From contig CAJTYJ010000058.1 of NCBI GenBank assembly GCA_910583895.1, forward strand, positions 1 to 19,691: 19,691 nucleotides of DNA, written 5' to 3'. The notes under the pieces were generated by a model. The model did no database searches and was not told the origin of the DNA. It was given only the letters and a program-made list of their open reading frames with translations. The position numbers were made by a program, and so were the translations under genes. Shown here piece after piece: positions 14,297-19,691 of the stretch (position 1 is its first letter; every line of letters starts with the position of its first letter). This DNA is from an uncultured Lachnospiraceae bacterium (GTDB taxonomy: Bacteria; Bacillota; Clostridia; Lachnospirales; Lachnospiraceae).

Positions 14297-14731
14297 TTAC
14301 AGGATTACCTGCTGAATCTCTGGGTTTCCAGTATATCCTTTTTTCTTTAACACCTCCACCAAAATCTCCTGCCACTCTTTGGGATCAAGGTCCACCACCT
14401 GATTTTTCAGTACCAGGCGGCACCCTTTTTCCAACGAATCAACGGCCGGATCCACAAGCTGATAGGGAGCGTGCACTTGAAAGACACCCAGTTCGGTCAA
14501 TACATTGATCATCCGGTATACGGTGGCAATCCCCACATTTTTATCCCTTTTCAGAGCCTGATAATAAATCTCTTTACAACTGGTACATTCCTGTTCAAAG
14601 ATGATATCCAGAAGCAGCCTTCTCTGCTTTGTAATACGCAGTCCCCTCCCCCGCAGCCTTTGCAGAATCTGGTCTTTTCTGCAGGCAGCAAGGATCAGTC
14701 TTTCGTCCTGCACCCGGAGCACCCTTTGCAT
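14297..14731 (-). CDS. Fur-like regulator lacking canonical metal ligands (feo operon)
   Basis: 144 residues. The N-terminal winged-helix domain is clear: KDQILQRLRGRGLRITKQRRLLLDII (19-44), CTSCKEIYYQA (49-59) and the recognition-helix region IATVYRMINVLTELGVF (68-84). The C-terminal half follows the Fur pattern, but the normal metal segment (H-x-H-LxCxxC-GxVxDLD) reads GCRLVLKNQVVDLD. Both Cys of CxxC are lost, and the only His in the protein is His88 or nearby. It is the last gene of the feo operon, overlapping the Cys-rich gene before it, and could feed back on iron uptake. The ATG at 14731 directly follows AGGGGG with no spacing; a GTG at 14713 with AAGGG 8 bases upstream is an equally good start. 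Confidence 0.82.
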   Translation of the reverse strand: MQRVLRVQDERLILAACRKDQILQRLRGRGLRITKQRRLLLDIIFEQECTSCKEIYYQALKRDKNVGIATVYRMINVLTELGVFQVHAPYQLVDPAVDSLEKGCRLVLKNQVVDLDPKEWQEILVEVLKKKGYTGNPEIQQVIL

Positions 14732-14841
14732 CCCCCTGAGCAGCCACAGCTCTTGCCGGACTTTTTATCTTTCCAGATACAGCGCACTGCATTGGCAGAC
14801 ACCAGGAGCAGCAGCCCTCCTACAATGATATTCCCCATCAT
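14695..14841 (-). CDS. FeoB-associated Cys-rich membrane protein
   Basis: 48 residues, too short for most gene finders. One N-terminal membrane segment (about 4-20, NIIVGGLLLLVSANAV) is followed by a short basic stretch and a Cys/Gly-rich tail with Cys32, 34, 38, 41 and 44 (SCGCSGGCKGCSGC), plus Cys21 at the membrane edge. This is the pattern of the FeoB-associated Cys-rich proteins found after feoB in Firmicutes; they probably handle Fe(II) on or near the transporter, though the role is not established. The ATG overlaps the feoB stop (ATGA), which indicates translational coupling; a second ATG follows at once. The 3' end overlaps the start of the fur-like gene in another frame. Confidence 0.88.
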   Translation of the reverse strand: MMGNIIVGGLLLLVSANAVRCIWKDKKSGKSCGCSGGCKGCSGCRTKD

Positions 14842-16985
14842 GCCTTCGCCATTCCTTTTGTGCTGACGTTCCGTTTTCTTTCACTTTTACCGGGCCTGAC
14901 CAGAAGCCAGAAAAATCCTGCCAAAACCACAAGTGCCGCGATCAGGCCGATCCCCACTACTCCCGCAGTAAAGAAAGTGCCGATCTGATAGATGCAAAGC
15001 GCAGCAGCATATGCCAGCAGACACTGATATCCGATCGCAAACAAGGTCCATTTTACATGATTCATCTCCCGTCGGATGGCGCCAATGGCTGCAAAGCAGG
15101 GGGCGCACAAGAGATTGAATATCAGGAAACTGTAAGCTGCCGCCATCGTGTAAGAACCTGACAGCGCTCCCCAGATTTCCTCTCCTTCCTCTGATACCTC
15201 TGCAAATCCATACAAAATTCCCAGTGTTCCGACCACATTCTCTTTGGCCACCAGCCCGGTGATTGCCGCCACAGCTGCTTTCCAGTCTCCCCATCCAAGG
15301 GGAATAAAGATCCATGCAAAGAGACTGCCGATTCCCGCGAGAATGCTGTGATCAAGCTCCATATCCTCCAGCATTCTGAACTGTCCGTCCACCCAGCCAA
15401 AATAGGTTGTAAACCATACCAGTATGGTAGAAAGCAGAATAATCGTACCAGCCTTTTTGATGAAGGACCAGCCTCTCTCCCACATGCTTCTTAAAACATT
15501 TCCGGCAGTAGGCATATGATAAGCCGGAAGCTCCATGACAAAAGGAGCAGGATCCCCGGCAAACATCCTCGTCTTTTTCAAAAGAATACCAGAGCACACG
15601 ATCGCTGCAATCCCCACAAAATACGCACTGGGAGCCACCCAGGAGGCCCCGTCAAACAAAGCGCCCGCGATCAGGGCAATGATTGGAAGTTTTGCACCGC
15701 AGGGAATAAAGGTGGTGGTGATAATCGTCATTTTGCGGTCCCGGTCGTTTTCAATCGTCCTTGATGCCATGATCCCCGGAACGCCGCAGCCCGTTCCGAT
15801 CAGCATGGGAATAAAAGACTTGCCGGACAGCCCGAATTTCCGGAAGATCCGGTCCATGATAAACGCCACTCTTGCCATATAGCCGCAGGCCTCCAGGAAA
15901 GCCAGAAAGACGAAGAGTACCAGCATCTGCGGGACAAAGCCCAGCACTGCACCCACGCCGCCGACAATTCCGTCAAGAAGCAGTCCCTGCAGCCAGTCTG
16001 CACAGTTCATACTCACCAGAATTCCCTCAACCACAGGCGGGATAATCTCTCCAAACAGTACATCATTGGTCCAGTCAGTCGCAAATCCTCCGACAGTCGT
16101 CACCGACACATAATAGACAAGCCACATAACCGCTGCAAAGACAGGAAGCGCCAGGAAACGATTGGTCACAACCTGATCGATCTTGTCTGATACTGTCATA
16201 CCGTCTTTTTTTGTTTTCTTACTGCACTTTCCAACAACAGAGGAAAGGAAGCGGTAGCGCTCATTGGTAATAATACTCTCCGAATCATCATCCATCGCCT
16301 CCTCCAAACGGCTGATGATTTCCTCCACATCGGGCGCATGCTCCATCTGGTCTTTGATCTTGTCATCCCTTTCCAAAAGCTTGATGGCAAAAAACCGCTG
16401 GCGATGTGCCGGAATATCGTTCAGTTGATGCGCAATCGCTGCCAGTGCCTCCTCCACCCGATCATCAAAGGCATGTACCATATTCTGAGAATGGCCTCCC
16501 TGCGCTGCCTCTGCAGCCAGCCAGGCCGCCTCCCGAATGCCAGAGCCCCTCAATGCGGAAATCTCCACCACCGGACAGCCCAGTTCTTTGTTCAGCTTAT
16601 CTATATCAATCTGATCACCGTTCTTTTCGACAATATCCATCATGTTCACTGCCATTACCACCGGGATCCCAAGCTCTAACAGCTGTGTGGACAGGTAAAG
16701 ATTCCGTTCCAGATTTGTACCGTCCACAATATTCAAAATCGCATCCGGTCGCTCCTGGATCAGATAATTCCTGGCGACCACTTCTTCCAGGGTATAGGGG
16801 GACAGGGAATAAATTCCCGGCAGATCTATGATGATCACATCTGAATACCCTCTTAATTTTCCTTCTTTTTTCTCCACCGTAACACCCGGCCAGTTGCCGA
16901 CAAACTGATTGGAACCGGTCAGGGCATTGAACAAGGTCGTTTTACCGCTGTTCGGGTTCCCGGCAAGTGCTATTTTTACCGCCAT
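14838..16985 (-). CDS. feoB: ferrous iron transporter FeoB
   Basis: 715 residues. It imports Fe(II) across the cytoplasmic membrane, controlled by an N-terminal G domain. The GTPase motifs are G1 GNPNSGKT (9-16), G3 DLPG (54-57), G4 NMMD (114-117) and G5 SAL (143-145). A helical linker follows (about 170-280), then the membrane domain with about 8-11 segments, including the Gate-type motifs GTGCGVPGIMASRTI and CGAKLPIIALI and a C-terminal second Gate repeat with GLVAKENVVGTLG. It is slightly shorter than the E. coli protein (773), with a short basic C-terminus. GGAGGAG lies directly upstream of the ATG. It is the third gene of the operon, 52 bases after the second feoA, and its stop overlaps the next start. 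Confidence 0.97.
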   Translation of the reverse strand: MAVKIALAGNPNSGKTTLFNALTGSNQFVGNWPGVTVEKKEGKLRGYSDVIIIDLPGIYSLSPYTLEEVVARNYLIQERPDAILNIVDGTNLERNLYLSTQLLELGIPVVMAVNMMDIVEKNGDQIDIDKLNKELGCPVVEISALRGSGIREAAWLAAEAAQGGHSQNMVHAFDDRVEEALAAIAHQLNDIPAHRQRFFAIKLLERDDKIKDQMEHAPDVEEIISRLEEAMDDDSESIITNERYRFLSSVVGKCSKKTKKDGMTVSDKIDQVVTNRFLALPVFAAVMWLVYYVSVTTVGGFATDWTNDVLFGEIIPPVVEGILVSMNCADWLQGLLLDGIVGGVGAVLGFVPQMLVLFVFLAFLEACGYMARVAFIMDRIFRKFGLSGKSFIPMLIGTGCGVPGIMASRTIENDRDRKMTIITTTFIPCGAKLPIIALIAGALFDGASWVAPSAYFVGIAAIVCSGILLKKTRMFAGDPAPFVMELPAYHMPTAGNVLRSMWERGWSFIKKAGTIILLSTILVWFTTYFGWVDGQFRMLEDMELDHSILAGIGSLFAWIFIPLGWGDWKAAVAAITGLVAKENVVGTLGILYGFAEVSEEGEEIWGALSGSYTMAAAYSFLIFNLLCAPCFAAIGAIRREMNHVKWTLFAIGYQCLLAYAAALCIYQIGTFFTAGVVGIGLIAALVVLAGFFWLLVRPGKSERKRNVSTKGMAKA

Positions 16986-17037
16986 ATTCTCCTCCTGTCA
17001 GTTAGCTTTTACTAACTATTATTCACAAAAATTGATT

Positions 17038-17259
17038 TTACTCCACTTCAACCATCTGCGCATCTTCTTTTCTCAGAGACAGTTCATATCCCCGGACTGT
17101 CACTTCCACCGGATCTCCAAGAGGAGCCACTTTGCGCACGTGGATCTCCACGCCCTTTGTGATTCCCATGTCCATAATCCGGCGCTTTACGGCGCCTTCT
17201 CCGTGCAGCCTCCTGACCGTAATGGTTTTTCCCACCGCCGTCTCTCCCAACGTCTGCAT
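17038..17259 (-). CDS. feoA: FeoA family protein (second copy)
   Basis: 73 residues, SH3-like beta-barrel fold. It begins MQTLGETAVGKTITVRRLHGEGAVKRRIMDMGITKGVEIHVRKVAPLGDPVEV, with the FeoA signature RRxxDMGxxxGxxxxVxxxxPxGDPxEV, and ends RGYELSLRKEDAQMVEV. FeoA binds FeoB and is needed for Fe(II) uptake, though its mechanism is debated. This copy is closest to the standard FeoA and lies directly before feoB. The ribosome binding site is AGAGGA about 11 bases upstream. Confidence 0.93.
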   Translation of the reverse strand: MQTLGETAVGKTITVRRLHGEGAVKRRIMDMGITKGVEIHVRKVAPLGDPVEVTVRGYELSLRKEDAQMVEVE

Positions 17260-17323
17260 TTTTTCATGTCCTCTCTTTCCTTTATCATTCAGCCGAAGCC
17301 TTTTACACCTTCACGCCTCTTTT

Positions 17324-17536
17324 CTATGCTACCATAATCCTGCAGGCAAGGCTTTTATCCAGGGCAATGCGAACTCCTTTCACCAAAAGGATCATCCCTG
17401 CGGCATTTTCGCCCAATACCTGAACCACAGAACCCGGTGCAAAACCCAGATTCTGCAGATGCCGGATAACTTCATCTTTTCCACGGACCTTTGTCACAAC
17501 CCGCTTTTCTCCTATATCCATCATTGCCAGCGCCAT
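17324..17536 (-). CDS. feoA: FeoA family protein (first copy)
   Basis: 70 residues, beginning MALAMMDIGEKRVVTKVRGKDEVIRHLQNLGFAPGSVVQVLGENAAGMILLVKGVRIALDKSLACRIMV. It carries the FeoA pattern HLxxLGFxPGxxVxVxxxxxGxxLLxVKGxRIALDxxLAxxI. It differs clearly from the second copy, and paired FeoA proteins before FeoB are common in Clostridia. It is the first gene of the operon, about 100 bases after the Fur box. The ATG at 17536 was chosen because GGGGAGG lies about 8 bases upstream; the frame extends to a TTG at 17554 that precedes the site. Confidence 0.92.
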   Translation of the reverse strand: MALAMMDIGEKRVVTKVRGKDEVIRHLQNLGFAPGSVVQVLGENAAGMILLVKGVRIALDKSLACRIMVA

Positions 17537-17639
17537 CTCGCTTCCTCCCCTCAAAATTCTGCCATCCTCATGAAAGATCGTGTTCCCGGGATTTTATATC
17601 CTGGAAGTGCTGCAGAACACCTCTGCAATACAAATACAA

Positions 17640-17662
17640 TTGAAAATGAATCTCATTTACAA
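17640..17662 (-). promoter_or_regulatory. Fur box of the feo operon
   Basis: Left arm TTGAAAATGA and right arm TCATTTACAA, separated by ATC, form an inverted repeat matching at 9 of 10 positions. The core AATGA...TCATT and the TGAAAATGA half match the known Fur pattern TGATAATGATTcTCATTTTCA closely. It lies just downstream of the -10 box, over the expected transcription start, a position that would block transcription when iron is plentiful. Confidence 0.82.
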
Positions 17663-17666
17663 CTCT

Positions 17667-17695
17667 ATTATATACAGAGCACACGTTAATGTCAA
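17667..17695 (-). promoter_or_regulatory. consensus sigma-A promoter of the feo operon
   Basis: On the minus strand a perfect TTGACA (17690-17695) and a perfect TATAAT (17667-17672) are exactly 17 bases apart. Such a strong promoter needs a repressor, which fits the Fur box that follows. Confidence 0.9.
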
Positions 17696-17713
17696 CTAAC
17701 TTTTCAGAAAAAA

Positions 17714-17752
17714 ACAGGCAGTTATTGAGAAATTTTCTCAATAACTGCCTGT
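17714..17752 (-). terminator. terminator of the pyrophosphatase gene
   Basis: A perfect 19-bp inverted repeat with a single-base centre (arm begins ACAGGCAGTTATTGAG), followed on the minus strand by a run of seven T. It lies nine bases after the pyrophosphatase stop and separates it from the feo promoter. Confidence 0.92.
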
Positions 17753-17761
17753 CTGGTGGGT

Positions 17762-19408
17762 CTACTGCTGCAGCACTGTCACAATACTCGGAATGAGCTG
17801 CTTTTTTCTGGAAACCAATCCCTTCAGCTTGATGTCCTGGACATCCTCCGGAAGCTGGAAGGCACTTCTCGCCACTTCTTTGGCATTTTCTCCAAGACAC
17901 AAAAGCTCTGTTTTTTCCTTTACAATATTGGTGAGCATGACAAAACACATCTCCACTTCCAGGGTCGGAAATGTCTCCTCCAGATAAGGAAGAAGCTTCT
18001 CTTTGATCTCATCCAGCTCGATGCTGTTCATACTGTTGATCTGGGCTACGAAAAACTCGTGCTCATTTACCTGGAATTTCTTCTTGTCCTGATTGAAGAT
18101 CTCTTCCGGGGACTTGGAGCTCATGTCGCTGCCGGCACTGAACATATCAATGGAAAACTCCTCGATCTCCACTCCGCAGATGGAGGACAGATGCTCTGCT
18201 GCCGCCTTGTCCACCGCTGTACAGGTGGGCGAACGGAACATCAGTGTATCCGACAAAATTGCCGCCATCAAAAGCCCGGCGATGCTTTTGGGGATCTCCA
18301 CCTGATTCTCCTGATACATCTGATAGACGATCGTCGCCGTACAGCCCAGAGGCTGATTCCGGAAAAAGACCGGCTCTAACGTTTCCAACGTACCGATCCG
18401 GTGATGATCGATAATCTCCAGGATGTCTGCATGCTCGATGCCGTCCACGGTCTGACTGGCTTCATTGTGATCCACCAAAATGACCCGCTTCCGACGCAGA
18501 TTCAGAAGGTTCCGGCGCGAAATCATACCGATGTAGTTTCCGTCCATATCCAGGATCGGGAAATCCCGGTAACGCTTCTGGCCCATGATCCCCTTGATAT
18601 CCTCGGTCTTCTCTGTCACTTTAAAGGTAATCAGGTTATCCTCTTTCATAAAATGAGAAATCGGCATACTCTGATTGATCATTCTGGCCACAGTAAACGT
18701 GTCATGGGGCGTCACAATGATGTTGCAGTGATTTTCCTGGGCCAGCTTCCGGATCGTCTTGGATACCTTGGCATCCATGCAGACTACGATGCAGGCCGCA
18801 TTCATCTCGATGGCACAGAGCTGAGACTCATATCGGTTGCCTAAGATAACCATATCGCCCTCATGGATATAGTCTTCCATCACATCCGGGTTGGCCGCTG
18901 CAATCACCACTTCACCTTTTTCGTAGACCGCTTCTTCATCTCCATTGATCATTACCCCGTCCAGGGTCTCCAAAATATTCCTGTATGGCGTATGGGCGGC
19001 GGACAGGCTGCAGTTGTCGTAAACATCCATATAGGCGTTGGCGATGTCACCGATGGTGATCAGTCCCTGCAGCTGCTGATGATCTGTGATCGGAAGAGTC
19101 ACCACCCCCAATGCCCGCATCATATTCCAGGCTTTTTTCAGGGAAATCTGACCGGAGACTCCCTTGGTCTTTCGAATCTCAATGTCCCGGACATCCGTCA
19201 TCACATCCTCCACATACTTGGGCGCAGATACCTGAAAATAATTCAGCACATACTGCGTCTCCTGATTGATCTGCCCGGCGCGGGCCGGACAGTATCCACC
19301 CCCGCACAGACGGTTTTTCAGCTCCGCGTAGGCGATTGCGGAACAAATGGAATCCGTATCCGGATTCTTATGACCGATCACATAGACCGGTGCTGTCTCT
19401 GTCGTCAT
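17762..19408 (-). CDS. manganese-dependent inorganic pyrophosphatase with CBS and DRTGG domains
   Basis: 548 residues. It hydrolyses pyrophosphate to two phosphates, pulling biosynthetic reactions forward. The DHH domain is split: GHKNPDTDS (12-20; His13, Asp17, Asp19) at the N-terminus, then a regulatory insert, then VDHN (312-315), the DHH motif IIDHH (332-336) and AILSDTLMFRSPT (383-395). The insert holds a CBS motif (about 67-128, VEDVMT ... LQGLITIGDIANAY), a DRTGG domain (about 150-245) and a second CBS motif (about 248-302). The C-terminal DHHA2 domain ends with SRKKQLIP (533-540), the substrate-binding SRKKQ. CBS-type family II pyrophosphatases are controlled by adenine nucleotides and diadenosine polyphosphates. 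The ATG at 19408 has AAAGGAG 8 bases upstream; the frame extends to a TTG at 19471, which lies within the promoter. Confidence 0.95.
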   Translation of the reverse strand: MTTETAPVYVIGHKNPDTDSICSAIAYAELKNRLCGGGYCPARAGQINQETQYVLNYFQVSAPKYVEDVMTDVRDIEIRKTKGVSGQISLKKAWNMMRALGVVTLPITDHQQLQGLITIGDIANAYMDVYDNCSLSAAHTPYRNILETLDGVMINGDEEAVYEKGEVVIAAANPDVMEDYIHEGDMVILGNRYESQLCAIEMNAACIVVCMDAKVSKTIRKLAQENHCNIIVTPHDTFTVARMINQSMPISHFMKEDNLITFKVTEKTEDIKGIMGQKRYRDFPILDMDGNYIGMISRRNLLNLRRKRVILVDHNEASQTVDGIEHADILEIIDHHRIGTLETLEPVFFRNQPLGCTATIVYQMYQENQVEIPKSIAGLLMAAILSDTLMFRSPTCTAVDKAAAEHLSSICGVEIEEFSIDMFSAGSDMSSKSPEEIFNQDKKKFQVNEHEFFVAQINSMNSIELDEIKEKLLPYLEETFPTLEVEMCFVMLTNIVKEKTELLCLGENAKEVARSAFQLPEDVQDIKLKGLVSRKKQLIPSIVTVLQQ

Positions 19409-19442
19409 ACCATACTCCTTTGCTTCCCTGTTTTCTGCTCCC

Positions 19443-19471
19443 ATTTTAGCACTTCCTGTCTTTTTTGACAA
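19443..19471 (-). promoter_or_regulatory. sigma-A promoter of the pyrophosphatase gene
   Basis: On the minus strand TTGTCA (19466-19471) and TAAAAT (19443-19448) are 17 bases apart, giving a leader of about 28 bases. This supports the start at 19408. Confidence 0.7.
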
Positions 19472-19655
19472 GCTTTCTGATTTTTCCCCAAAAATGTTTT
19501 ATAAATTTTGCACAGATAATTCCGTTTGCTTTTTATATTTTTGTGTATTTTTACAATAAGTTTATATTTTGTTCATAATTTGTACATATTTAATTGTTAT
19601 ACTCTATATAAATCAAAAACAACCTGCGACATATAGATAAATTTTTTCATAATAA

Positions 19656-19680
19656 GCCCCGGCATCCGTATTGCCGGGGC
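19656..19680. terminator. GC-rich hairpin, probable terminator of a gene beyond the window
   Basis: GCCCCGGCA (19656-19664) and TGCCGGGGC (19672-19680) form a perfect 9-bp stem with a 7-base loop. Neither side has a strong T-run. The AT-rich 19472-19655 before it holds no recognisable gene. Confidence 0.5.
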
Positions 19681-19691
19681 ACTCCTCATTT

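Noticed and set aside
18863..19468. 201-codon plus-strand reading frame opposite the pyrophosphatase
   Set aside because: It is the shadow of a well-supported gene on the other strand and shows no family features.

Overview
The window looks like a piece of chromosome from a spore-forming gut clostridium of the Lachnospiraceae type (Blautia/Ruminococcus-like). This is inferred from protein character, moderate GC, strong GGAGG-type ribosome binding sites, consensus sigma-A promoters, and several spore functions: an alpha/beta small acid-soluble spore protein, a PdaA-like cortex deacetylase and a Csp-like subtilase. No tRNA, rRNA, CRISPR array or transposase gene was seen.

Layout. Positions 1-1073 form a markedly AT-rich segment carrying the start of a DUF1016/YhcG-type PD-(D/E)XK nuclease that runs off the left edge. 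Next come a Csp-like S8 protease (minus strand), and divergently from it a two-gene operon: a DUF1538 membrane protein and a tandem PII-like protein, expressed from a good promoter at 2888-2916. Then follow an SASP gene, a small PH/GRAM-like protein, and an hsp20 gene whose promoter carries a CIRCE-like operator. A 1-phosphofructokinase-type kinase, the PdaA-like lipoprotein, a MecA/PBP3-like transpeptidase, glutamate dehydrogenase and a membrane-anchored amidase fill 7049-13900. From 14297 to 17695 lies a complete ferrous-iron operon read leftward: promoter, Fur box, feoA, feoA, feoB, a 48-residue Cys-rich Feo-associated membrane protein, and a Fur-like regulator. At the right end is a CBS/DRTGG-containing family II pyrophosphatase with its own promoter and terminator.

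Themes. Cell wall and spore genes are scattered through the window (Csp, SASP, PdaA, PBP, amidase). Metabolic genes cover nitrogen assimilation (gdhA) and sugar phosphate phosphorylation. The feo operon is the clearest functional unit, with iron repression visible in the promoter.

Most worth a second look: the DUF1538/tandem-PII module, which has no assigned function; the feo-operon Fur-like protein, in which essentially all canonical metal ligands are replaced; a ~205-bp hairpin-dense element with imperfect terminal inverted repeats between gdhA and the PBP gene; and a ~270-bp hairpin-rich block without a convincing gene between the amidase and fur. Starts were chosen by ribosome binding site and family length. 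Several reading frames extend upstream through TTG or GTG codons to longer versions that I consider wrong.
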